The position numbers were made by a program, and so were the translations under genes. The notes below the pieces were generated by a model. It ran no database searches, was not told the DNA's origin, and worked only from the letters and a program-made list of their open reading frames with translations. Of a DNA stretch of 46,196 nt, positions 8,842-15,958 are shown in pieces. This stretch comes from Verrucomicrobiota bacterium. GTDB lineage: Bacteria > Verrucomicrobiota > Verrucomicrobiia > Chthoniobacterales > Terrimicrobiaceae. The stretch lies in contig VFJO01000079.1 in NCBI GenBank assembly GCA_009886045.1, forward strand, positions 1 to 46,196. The letters are read 5' to 3'. Numbering within the stretch: the stretch's first letter is position 1; the number at the start of each line of letters is the position of its first letter.

Positions 8842-9134
8842 AATTTGTTCTAGCTTGGCTTGGGGCTTGCAGTTTTTTAAGCGGCCTTTTTTTGGCGGGT
8901 GCTGCCGAGCCTCGGGTTGCAGGTGAAGGATCGAGCCGGAGTGGAGTGTTTGTCGCTTTTTCCCAAGATCGGGGAGTTCGAAATAAAATGCTTCGTTCTG
9001 CGGGATCCGCTCTCCTCGCATGGGAGAAATTTTATAGCACCAAGGCCACTGGAGATGCTCCGATTATTCTGAATGATAAAACGCGATCGGCGATTCCGAG
9101 GGGGGGGGCGATCGGTCGTGCCCTTGATCTTTGA
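8817..9134 (+). CDS. 5' part of a frame-broken exported protein
   Basis: This frame gives an N-terminal signal peptide (basic MAWKRR, hydrophobic core to about residue 28, AGAAEP cleavage region) and about 70 further residues before it ends at 9132-9134. The natural continuation is in the +1 frame: joining the two at the G run at 9100-9108 gives an uninterrupted protein of roughly 425 residues reaching 10095. Either one G too many or two too few sits in the run. It may be a sequencing error, a pseudogene, or a phase-variable or slippage-dependent gene. It begins inside the end of the upstream gene (25-bp overlap). Confidence 0.6.
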   Translation: MAWKRRILKFVLAWLGACSFLSGLFLAGAAEPRVAGEGSSRSGVFVAFSQDRGVRNKMLRSAGSALLAWEKFYSTKATGDAPIILNDKTRSAIPRGGAIGRALDL

Positions 9135-10095
9135 AACGGAGGCAGGCATGAAGGTGCAAGTCGATCTCTACGACGAGGCCGCGATTAGCAGTGGGGCATT
9201 TGATGCTGGGGTCTTTGCCGCGCTGGCGCTCCATGCCATGCACGGCGACCGCCCTCCCCGCGCCGGCAGTGCCTATGCTGAGCCTCCTGGGTGGTTTATC
9301 GAAGCGCTTGCGGAGGAGTTACGCCGATCGAGGGAGGGGATTCCGGCTGGTTTGTACTCGGCCTTGATCCAGAGCAGACGGCCACCGGATTTGGCAGTGT
9401 TTTTCAAGCAGAAGCCTCAAATTCTTGATGCGACTTCGATCGTCCTTTACCGGGCCCAAGCTGTTTCCCTGATCCGCATTTTAAAAATGGCGGATGGTTT
9501 TAAAGATGGTTTTGCGATCCTGCTAGGGGATCCTGCTTTTTCGAAAGGCGAATGGGAGCCGCTGCTTGAAGCATTTCCCTCCCTCGGCAGTCGAGCAGAT
9601 TTTTTGAAGCGCTGGACATTGGATATTGCACGAAGTTCAATGCCGCCGCGGCGCGCGTCTCTTACCGTCGAGCAAAGTGATCGAGAGCTTGCCGATATTT
9701 TGAAATCGGTTGGTGGCCCGGAGAAGATTGCAGAGGCTGCCCGCTCGAATGGAGGAGCTTATCGCCTGCGAGAATGTGCCGTGCAGTTTTTTCATTTGGA
9801 ATTTCGGGCACATCCGCTCTACCAGCCGATTTTGGAGGAGTATCGAAACATTTTCACAGTTCTTTCCCGCAAGCCGAAGGCTTCCGTTTCTGCTCAAATC
9901 GCGGATCTAGAAAAAATCCGCCCGTTGCTTGTTCAACGTTCCAAGCAGGTTGCTGATTACTTGAATTGGTTCGAGGTTACTCAACTTGAGGCCCCGAAAA
10001 GTTTGCTTCAGGACCAGACTAAAGCTTCTAATATTTTGCTCCGCAATGACCCTTACTCGCTGTTTCTTGACAGCTTGGAAGAGCGAGGATGGTGA
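9073..10095 (+). CDS. 3' part of a frame-broken exported protein (degenerate peptidase-like)
   Basis: This frame carries the bulk of the broken protein. It is open from an ATG at 9073, but the natural reading enters at the G run (9100-9108) from the signal-peptide frame. After the join comes RSVVPLIFETEAGMKVQVDLYDE, then a helical region with PPGWFIEALAEEL. That resembles the P-x-W-F-x-E-G-L-A segment that follows HExxH in gluzincin-type peptidases. The HExxH itself is not present (LALHAMHGD stands in its place), so any peptidase-like fold is probably inactive. The rest is helical with no family I recognise. Alone, this frame has no signal peptide. Confidence 0.6.
   Translation: MIKRDRRFRGGGRSVVPLIFETEAGMKVQVDLYDEAAISSGAFDAGVFAALALHAMHGDRPPRAGSAYAEPPGWFIEALAEELRRSREGIPAGLYSALIQSRRPPDLAVFFKQKPQILDATSIVLYRAQAVSLIRILKMADGFKDGFAILLGDPAFSKGEWEPLLEAFPSLGSRADFLKRWTLDIARSSMPPRRASLTVEQSDRELADILKSVGGPEKIAEAARSNGGAYRLRECAVQFFHLEFRAHPLYQPILEEYRNIFTVLSRKPKASVSAQIADLEKIRPLLVQRSKQVADYLNWFEVTQLEAPKSLLQDQTKASNILLRNDPYSLFLDSLEERGW
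9100..9108 (+). repeat. Run of nine G at the frame break
   Basis: Nine consecutive G separate the two frames of the exported protein. Eight (or eleven) would fuse them into one open frame. G runs of this length are typical phase-variation or transcription-slippage sites, and also typical homopolymer sequencing errors; the sequence alone cannot decide. Confidence 0.9.
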
Positions 10096-10156
10096 ACGTC
10101 TCGTCTGCAGTAAAAATGAAATTGAATGGAGCAGAAAAGCTGCTAGTTTTTTCGGA

Positions 10157-10558
10157 ATGAAGGTACCCCCTTTAAAAAGAGCCGATCAAATTGTTATCGT
10201 GGAGACGTGTAATATGGTCGAGGAAGGCATTCTGCAATCTTCTGAAACGCGCAACTTTTCATTAGAGATATTTTTGAATGGGTTTTTGCTTAAACTTGGC
10301 CAGTCCAATTTTCATGTCTTGGGCGTGGTGATTCAGCTTCTCACTCGCGGTAAAGTTCGTGTGGATTTTCGTGATTACAACATCCGTTTAGAGTTGGGTG
10401 CTGGGGAAAAGCCTATGGAACGTCCTCAGGCCGTGGCTGTCTTTGACGACTACATTGTACGAAGTCAAAAATCGGATGACAGAAAATCGGCTGAGGTCAC
10501 ACAAAAAATCATGGTTCAGGTGCCCAGAATTTCGCTCCCGAAGGCACGTCCATCGTAG
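10157..10558 (+). CDS. Hypothetical protein
   Basis: A 133-residue protein I do not recognise. The frame is open from 9986, but its first part only shadows the previous gene, so I place the start at ATG 10157, 61 bp after the previous stop. The product has a hydrophobic stretch (FSLEIFLNGFLLKLG) and mixed beta-like segments (VRVDFRDYNIRLEL, AVAVFDDYIV), with no Cys pair and no clear signal peptide. It is the last rightward gene before the convergent flagellar-unit gene whose stop is four bases away. Being real rests on frame length and codon-like composition only. Confidence 0.5.
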   Translation: MKVPPLKRADQIVIVETCNMVEEGILQSSETRNFSLEIFLNGFLLKLGQSNFHVLGVVIQLLTRGKVRVDFRDYNIRLELGAGEKPMERPQAVAVFDDYIVRSQKSDDRKSAEVTQKIMVQVPRISLPKARPS

Positions 10559-10562
10559 GTTT

Positions 10563-12731
10563 TTAAACGCCGGTGCCGGTGCGGCGATTGAGTTCTGTTC
10601 GGCGAGTTGTCTGGATTTCTTTTTCCAAGGCGTCTCTCGAGGATTGGCGGGCGCCGAGCTCTTGAAGTCGCACGGATTGGAGGGTGTCGCGTTGTAAGAG
10701 AAGGGCTACGACTTCGTCGCGAGCTTGGGCGATGAGTGGCTCGATGGCTTTGGCTTCGGCGCTGTCAGATCTCTGCAAAAAAACTGGCTCAAAGGGTTTT
10801 ACGGCGTCGCCGAGCCAGCGGATGACGCAGTCCGCACGTCGGGCGGAGGCGAGGTTATCCGAGAGTGCCAAGTCGCTGGCAGCAATTTTTTTAAGGTATT
10901 GGACGGACTCGTTTGCGGTAGGGGTCAGGACAGCGACTTGATAGGGGGTCGTCGAAGTATCTGGCACGTGCTCGATAGAATCTTTAGGCGTGTTGACGGC
11001 GATGGCTTTTGCTACTTGAGGCTCTTTTTCGATCGTTTTTTCGGGTTTAGGTGTTGGGCTTTGTGAGGGCTTGGGAGCCACGGGGAGAGGGACGAGGGCG
11101 ATTGCGGAGGGTTTAATCGGCTGTGGTGCTGGAGTGGCACTAGGAGCGGATTCGGGTCGTTCCAGCGAAGCCATAGGAGTGGGAATCGCTGTTGGTTCCG
11201 GAATGGCGGAAATTTCTTTTGCGGGAGGTTCGGGAGTCTGTGGTTGAACGAAATCGAAGGAAGGAGGTGTTTCCAAGGGTTCCAAGTCGAGAATGGGAGG
11301 CGCTGGTTTCGTGAGGAGAGCCACTGATGAGGTAGCGACTTCAGATTCTTGGGCTCGGGTGGGCGGGATAACAGGCTCAGGCGTGTCCGCCGGCTCATAA
11401 GTGCTCGAAGTGTCCGCCTCTAAGGGCAGACCGAGATCTTGGAGGAGTTCGTTCGTTTCGGGCTGGGAGGATCGAATTGGCGGCTTGGCTAGAAGCTCAT
11501 TGCCAGGAGGATCAAAAAACATTTCGGGCAGAGGAGTCTCAAAATCGACTTTTTGGATTTCGGCCAAGAGGGCCGCGTTTGCGTTTTTTTTATTTTTGCT
11601 GACACGAATGAATCGGGGGTCGTCCCATTCTCCGAGAAAGCGGCTGGGATCGAGAAAGAGGGGCGGAGCTTTGTCAGGCGAGTATCGGCGAGGATCGCTG
11701 ATGGCACGCCGCATGACGTCGCCCGAGATTCGGAGCTCCGAGCCGGGGGAGGTTTTTCTGAGAAGCTCTGGCAGGTAGGGAAGCGCCCGCACGGCAAATC
11801 CCTTGAATGGGTTTAGCACATTGGCGCTGGGATGATCGGCTTTGAAGTCTTGGATCGCTTGGAGACTGCCGCCGGAAAGGACATTGCTAAGGTTGAGGCG
11901 GAGGGGAGGTACGAATTTACGAGCGGCCGTGCCTGCGATCGGGCTGTACTGGCGCGGAGGGAGGCTGTCGAGGAGGGCAAAATAATCGAGTTGTCCATTT
12001 CGACCCCCTTTTTGAACGAGGTTGTGGTAGAGGTCGTCCATCCGCCCTGCATAAGGGCGCAGGAAAATCCCATCGCTTACGAGATGTTGGCCTACTTCGG
12101 CAACATGGATGCGGTTGAAGAGGCTTTGAAGTTCCTCGAATTTTTGTCCAGTCATGCCGATGCCGCGTTGGGACTCTAGGGCCTGTGCACGCACGGCTTC
12201 GAGCGGTACGATCCATGATGGAAGATCGCGATCCAGGGCAATAGGCTTGCCTCCTGCACCAATGAGAGCGTCGATATTGCGGAAGTTGCCACCTGTAAGC
12301 TTGGATCCATCAAAGACAAGAATATCCGCCGGCGGCAGGTTCGCGGCAGTGGACTCCTGCTCGGCGCGATTTGGGTTTTCGCAAAGGAAGACTTGGGCTA
12401 AGAGATCGAGAGAAGCGGGAGGAAGGCTAGGGAGGAGGCGATCGAATTTGGTAAGGAGGACGATGGAAAGTGCCGCTTGGATGGTGCGCAGGCGGTCGGC
12501 ATCTGGGAGCTGGCGGGCGGCGCTAGCAAGGCCAATGGCCGTGGCCGCGCTCTGCTGCAAAGCGGAGGGGTTTTGTTCACGTGTGGCAGTGACGTTCTGG
12601 GCTCGGAGCTCGGGAAAGATAGTAAGGGTCGCCACAACCCCAAAAACGAATATCCAGGTTTTCTGTCCCCTCGCGGCCGAGCTTTTTCGCAGGAGATTTT
12701 TTTTCATCTCAGTAACGAGCGTCCGGGTCAT
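10563..12731 (-). CDS. Large exported Pro-rich protein at the end of the fliA-motAB unit (hypothetical)
   Basis: A 722-residue protein with an N-terminal signal peptide (hydrophobic core about residues 26-41, LRAQN cleavage region). A predicted folded N-half (about 50-390) is followed by a long Pro/Glu/Ala/Thr-rich linker (about 405-600) and a short helical C-terminal region (about 620-715) rich in Arg, Glu and Gln. I recognise no family. It lies 15 nt after the small Cys protein, which overlaps motB, so it is likely co-transcribed with fliA, motA and motB. Location after the stator and a periplasmic signal suggest an accessory role around the motor or envelope; this is inference. An alternative start is ATG 12707. 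Confidence 0.7.
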   Translation of the reverse strand: MTRTLVTEMKKNLLRKSSAARGQKTWIFVFGVVATLTIFPELRAQNVTATREQNPSALQQSAATAIGLASAARQLPDADRLRTIQAALSIVLLTKFDRLLPSLPPASLDLLAQVFLCENPNRAEQESTAANLPPADILVFDGSKLTGGNFRNIDALIGAGGKPIALDRDLPSWIVPLEAVRAQALESQRGIGMTGQKFEELQSLFNRIHVAEVGQHLVSDGIFLRPYAGRMDDLYHNLVQKGGRNGQLDYFALLDSLPPRQYSPIAGTAARKFVPPLRLNLSNVLSGGSLQAIQDFKADHPSANVLNPFKGFAVRALPYLPELLRKTSPGSELRISGDVMRRAISDPRRYSPDKAPPLFLDPSRFLGEWDDPRFIRVSKNKKNANAALLAEIQKVDFETPLPEMFFDPPGNELLAKPPIRSSQPETNELLQDLGLPLEADTSSTYEPADTPEPVIPPTRAQESEVATSSVALLTKPAPPILDLEPLETPPSFDFVQPQTPEPPAKEISAIPEPTAIPTPMASLERPESAPSATPAPQPIKPSAIALVPLPVAPKPSQSPTPKPEKTIEKEPQVAKAIAVNTPKDSIEHVPDTSTTPYQVAVLTPTANESVQYLKKIAASDLALSDNLASARRADCVIRWLGDAVKPFEPVFLQRSDSAEAKAIEPLIAQARDEVVALLLQRDTLQSVRLQELGARQSSRDALEKEIQTTRRTELNRRTGTGV

Positions 12732-12746
12732 CCCGGGTGGGGCAAA

Positions 12747-13019
12747 TCAATAGTTGCACTGCAGGGTGATGATCTCCCCGCATTGGCAAGTGATGACGAT
12801 GTGGCCGATACGACCCGCGCTATCGGGGATGAGTTCCACTTGTGGTTCTGCGGTTCCCGATGCGGAGATCGAATCGGGTAGGATTTGTTCTTCGAGCTGG
12901 ATGCTGTCTGGATGTACGTGAGCGGCCGTAATCGGTGGAAGCATTGTCGATGCTGAGGTCTCGGAGCGGCGACTGGAAGAGGCAGCTGCGAGTGGACGAC
13001 CTTGGAGAAAATCCTTCAT
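12747..13019 (-). CDS. Small protein with C-terminal CxCG motif, downstream of motB
   Basis: A 90-residue protein whose ATG overlaps the motB TGA by four bases, which supports it being real. It has no signal peptide or membrane segment. The N-half is Ser/Ala-rich; the last third reads as beta strands and ends with CQCG followed by another Cys eight residues on (ITLQC). The Cys pattern resembles half of a zinc ribbon, so it might bind metal as a dimer. I know no flagellar family with this signature. Context suggests a stator- or motor-associated function; nothing more can be said from sequence. Confidence 0.7.
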   Translation of the reverse strand: MKDFLQGRPLAAASSSRRSETSASTMLPPITAAHVHPDSIQLEEQILPDSISASGTAEPQVELIPDSAGRIGHIVITCQCGEIITLQCNY

Positions 13020-13801
13020 CGGGCGGTGGGCTTGGGAGTTTCCGGAGTGGACCCGGAGCTTGGTGAGGGAGTAGGTGTGGGCGCAGACTGGGTGAGCGAG
13101 AGGCTCACGGTGAGACGCTGGTTATCTTCGGACTCGGATGGGATATCGGGGAGTGGCTGGGAGTCACCAAATCCGGCGATGCGTTTCATTTTTTCGGGGC
13201 TCATGGCGTAATACTCCATGAGTCGGCGGGCGGCATTGGCGCGGTCAGAGCTGAGTTCCCACGGGGTGTAGTTTTTATTGGAACCAAGATCGAGGCCCTT
13301 GGGGGCGTGACCTTCCAGGTATACTTGGAAGTTGTAGCGTTGGACGAGCCAGGCGAGATTTTGGAAGACGAAGTTTCCCCATTCCGTAAATTCGATCGTG
13401 TTGTCTTTGAAGATGGGTTTTTTTGAGCGGTTATAAATCTGCATTTTGAGCCCATCGTCTGTGATCGTGACATCAATTGGCTTTTTTTCTTCATCGTTGA
13501 CGTTGAGGAGGCGGTTGAAATCCCGGGCGATAGCGCGGAGGAAGCCTTGATTCTCGGTGTGGGTCTGGTCGTTTAAGGAGGCATCCTTGCGGGTTGCTTG
13601 GATTTCTTTTTCCATGACGCCCCAAGTTGTCGGCCAGTTTTTATTTGTGGGATCCTTGAAGTAGAGAGAGGTGTAGATGAGGATTTCCGGCTTGAAGTTG
13701 GCGATCCACAGAACGAGGAAGAGAGCCATCATGGACGTAACAAAGTCCGCATAGGCTACTTTCCACGCCCCGCCGTGGTGTTCGTGTTTTTTCTTGGCCA
13801 T
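13016..13801 (-). CDS. motB: Flagellar motor stator protein MotB
   Basis: MotB pairs with MotA to form the ion-conducting stator and anchors it to peptidoglycan. The 261-residue protein has a basic N-terminus, then one membrane segment (about 20-36) preceded by Asp19 in the AYADFVTSMMALF motif, the ion-binding aspartate. A plug/linker follows, then an OmpA-like peptidoglycan-binding domain with VYLEGHAPKG and the LSSDRANAARR helix. A Thr/Pro/Ser-rich tail of about 30 residues is extra. It lies five nt after motA and overlaps the next gene by ATGA. Whether it uses protons or sodium cannot be settled by eye. Confidence 0.95.
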   Translation of the reverse strand: MAKKKHEHHGGAWKVAYADFVTSMMALFLVLWIANFKPEILIYTSLYFKDPTNKNWPTTWGVMEKEIQATRKDASLNDQTHTENQGFLRAIARDFNRLLNVNDEEKKPIDVTITDDGLKMQIYNRSKKPIFKDNTIEFTEWGNFVFQNLAWLVQRYNFQVYLEGHAPKGLDLGSNKNYTPWELSSDRANAARRLMEYYAMSPEKMKRIAGFGDSQPLPDIPSESEDNQRLTVSLSLTQSAPTPTPSPSSGSTPETPKPTAR

Positions 13802-13806
13802 GGAGA

Positions 13807-14673
13807 TTAGTTGGCGGAGGTACCGATACTTTTCACCATTTCCTCAACGGCTTCTGATGTCGGCTGGAAGGCCGGATCAATGGCGCGGCGGGCTGCTTCT
13901 ACGGCCATAACTGGTGCCATGCCCCCGGTGAAGCCGAGAACGCCCTTCATGATGACGGCGTAGTATTGAAGTTCGTAAACGTTGTTGAGTTTGATACGGG
14001 CAGCGAGCGGGTTGATGAAGCCGTAAGCTCCGAGAACGCCCAAGAATGTGCCGACGAGGGCGGAAGCGACTTTCTGACCGACTTTCTCAGGGCCCATGGC
14101 AATGGCGGCCATGGTGTTGATAATGCCCATGACGGCGGCAATGATACCGATACCTGGCAGGGAATCGCCAACGAGATTCAGGATATGGACAGGCTGCACG
14201 GCGTCTTCCTCTTTGGCTTCGAAGTCTCCATGGAGGAGTCCGCCGAGTTGCTCCGGCTTGAGGCGACCATCAATCACGGGTTTCAAGCTGTTGGTCAGGA
14301 ATTCCAAGCGTTCGCGATCGTTGATGAAAGATGGATACTTGGAGAGAATCGGACTCTCTTTTGGGGACATGATGTCATCTTCGATGGCGATGAGACCGCC
14401 GCGCCGTGCTTTGCTAAATAATTCGTAGAGGAGTTTCAGAAGATCGGTGTAATCGGATGTCGGTACGGCTTGGTTTCGGAAAGCGACTTTGATTTTTTTG
14501 ACGATGTTTTTGAGCAAGGACACCGGACTTGCGATCACCATGAGGCCGATTGAGATACCTATAATAATGATGTACTCGGAGATCGGGAAAAGAAGACCCA
14601 CTTTACCGCCGGCGAGTACGAAGCCGCCGAGTGTGGAGCCGAGTACGATGAGATAACCTATTATGAGAATCAT
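13807..14673 (-). CDS. motA: Flagellar motor stator protein MotA
   Basis: The 288-residue protein has four membrane segments (about 1-22, 33-52, 165-190 and 200-222) with the large cytoplasmic loop between the second and third that contacts FliG. The conserved segment GDSLPGIGIIAAVMGIINTM contains the Pro of the ion channel region, and VGTFLGVLGAYG is the fourth segment. It precedes motB by five bases and follows fliA by 43 nt. Its start has no Shine-Dalgarno sequence; the upstream leader is A-rich. Assignment is firm. Confidence 0.95.
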   Translation of the reverse strand: MILIIGYLIVLGSTLGGFVLAGGKVGLLFPISEYIIIIGISIGLMVIASPVSLLKNIVKKIKVAFRNQAVPTSDYTDLLKLLYELFSKARRGGLIAIEDDIMSPKESPILSKYPSFINDRERLEFLTNSLKPVIDGRLKPEQLGGLLHGDFEAKEEDAVQPVHILNLVGDSLPGIGIIAAVMGIINTMAAIAMGPEKVGQKVASALVGTFLGVLGAYGFINPLAARIKLNNVYELQYYAVIMKGVLGFTGGMAPVMAVEAARRAIDPAFQPTSEAVEEMVKSIGTSAN

Positions 14674-14716
14674 GGGAGTTTGGTGTTTGTTTTGTTTTTA
14701 ATTAGAATCGGAAAAA

Positions 14717-15511
14717 TCAGCGGTCCATCGCCTTGCGAATATAGGATTTCAGGCTGAGGACGGCTTGGGTGTGAACTTGGCAGACGCGGGATTCGGTGAC
14801 ACCAAAAACCTTGGCTATCTCTGCGAGGCGCAAATTTTCAAAATAATACATGGCAAGAATTTTTTTCTGCATGTCTGGAAGTTTTTGAAGGCGGTCGGTG
14901 ACGAGCTTGATGAGCTCCTGTTTCATGGCGAGATCGCAGGCGTTTGGCTGGTTCTCATCTGCGATCACGTCGTGGAGATTGGAGTCTTCGTCATCGCCGA
15001 CGAGAGCATCAAGTTCGACGTAGCTGAGTGGGCGGACCTCATCGAGCAGGACGGTATATTCTTCGCTGGTGATGCCGAGTTCGCCTGCGATTTCGGCTTC
15101 AGTGGCTGGTCGGCCGACTTTTTGTTCAAAAGCAGAAATGACGTCGGTGAGTTTCTTGGCCTTGATGCGAAGAGTGCGGGACATCCAATCCATGCGGCGG
15201 AGTTCGTCGAGCACGGCCCCTCGGACGCGCATGGCAGCGTAGGCTGCGAAGGTTACCCCGTGTGTGGGGTCGAAGCGGCGTTGGGCTTGGATGAGACCGA
15301 GCAGACCGACGGAATAGAGGTCATCGACGTCAAGGTGGGAGGGGAGGCTGGCTCGCATACGGTCCACAACGGAGCGGACGAGAGGCATGTGAGTTTTGAG
15401 GATTTCCTCCTCGCTGGGCTGCGAGGCTTCTCCATAGGCACGCCATGCGGCCGAATACTTTCTAGCGTCGGGCCGTGGATCGTTCGTGATGGATTCGGCG
15501 ATTTGTGGCAT
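14717..15511 (-). CDS. fliA: RNA polymerase sigma-28 factor FliA
   Basis: FliA (WhiG/SigD family) directs transcription of late flagellar genes such as flagellin and is normally held by FlgM until the hook is complete. The 264-residue protein has region 2 with DVDDLYSVGLLGLIQAQRRFD (split around residues 62-82) and FAAYAAMRVRGAVLDELRR. Region 3 includes GRPATEAEIAGELGI, and region 4 ends in a helix-turn-helix (LAEIAKVFGVTESRVCQVH). Extra residues at the N-terminus contain no known motif. It is in one unit with a small membrane protein upstream and motA and motB downstream. No flgM is in the window. Confidence 0.95.
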   Translation of the reverse strand: MPQIAESITNDPRPDARKYSAAWRAYGEASQPSEEEILKTHMPLVRSVVDRMRASLPSHLDVDDLYSVGLLGLIQAQRRFDPTHGVTFAAYAAMRVRGAVLDELRRMDWMSRTLRIKAKKLTDVISAFEQKVGRPATEAEIAGELGITSEEYTVLLDEVRPLSYVELDALVGDDEDSNLHDVIADENQPNACDLAMKQELIKLVTDRLQKLPDMQKKILAMYYFENLRLAEIAKVFGVTESRVCQVHTQAVLSLKSYIRKAMDR

Positions 15512-15513
15512 GG

Positions 15514-15792
15514 TCAGGCGGCCGGTTGGGCTGGGGCGTCTGGCGTGTTATCTGGAGGTGGAGAGTCTGGAGTGGAAGACCTTTCGAGCTCGCGGAGCCT
15601 TGTTTTTTCGGCAACGACCTGCTTGGCGCAGTACTCGATGACGAATCGGAAGACTCTAAAAAGCAACGCAGTAAGAATGCAGCCGATGGTGGCATTGAAA
15701 ACCGATGCCTCAAGATTCTTGTTCGCTAAAAGGCTTACCAGAAAGGCAAGAACGAAGCCGGTGAAGCCTCCGATGAGCGTGAAGTATTGCAT
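15514..15792 (-). CDS. Small two-helix membrane protein, first gene of the fliA unit (hypothetical)
   Basis: A 92-residue protein with two predicted membrane helices (about residues 5-23 and 33-52), a charged helix (EKTRLRELERS) and a Pro/Ala/Asp tail. Its stop is two bases before the fliA start, and a sigma-54-like element lies 37 bp upstream, making it the first gene of the fliA-motA-motB unit. Its position, where other bacteria often carry flhF or flhG, suggests a flagellar role, but the sequence resembles no flagellar protein I know. Membrane topology is by inspection. Confidence 0.7.
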   Translation of the reverse strand: MQYFTLIGGFTGFVLAFLVSLLANKNLEASVFNATIGCILTALLFRVFRFVIEYCAKQVVAEKTRLRELERSSTPDSPPPDNTPDAPAQPAA

Positions 15793-15828
15793 GTGGGCCG
15801 ATAGGATTAAAAGATCAGCTCAAATCGT

Positions 15829-15844
15829 AGCAATTTTTGCGCCA
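15829..15844 (-). promoter_or_regulatory. Sigma-54-like -24/-12 element before the fliA/motAB unit
   Basis: On the minus strand this reads TGGCGCAAAAATTGCT: GG and GC exactly ten bases apart, matching the consensus TGGCACG-N4-TTGCW closely. The predicted start of transcription is near 15818, about 26 nt before the ATG of the small membrane protein. A poorer sigma-70-like pair overlaps it (TTGCTA at 15828-15833, TTTAAT at 15806-15811). Confidence 0.6.
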
Positions 15845-15857
15845 AAAAAAGAAATAG

Positions 15858-15891
15858 AAAAAAACGAGGTCTGAACTGTGAAAAAACAGAC
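15858..15891 (-). terminator. Possible intrinsic terminator after flhA
   Basis: Read on the minus strand downstream of the flhA stop, a 5-bp stem (GTCTG/CAGAC, 13-nt loop) is followed by CTCG and seven T. The stem is short, so this is a weak call. Its place between the end of the 21-gene unit and the next promoter fits. Confidence 0.35.
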
Positions 15892-15958
15892 GGAGAAGCG
15901 ATTTTCCCATTGTTTTTTGATTATTGGCTGTGGAAGTGGAAAATTCTGCCTATGTGGA

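Noticed and set aside
15778-15804. Sigma-28 promoter on the plus strand
   Set aside because: GCCGATAG matches the -10 box, but no TAAAGTTT-like -35 lies 11 nt before it and no plus-strand gene follows.
15806-15833. Sigma-70 promoter for the fliA unit
   Set aside because: Possible TTGCTA and TTTAAT pair with 16-nt spacing, but the overlapping sigma-54-like element matches its consensus much better and recurs at other units.
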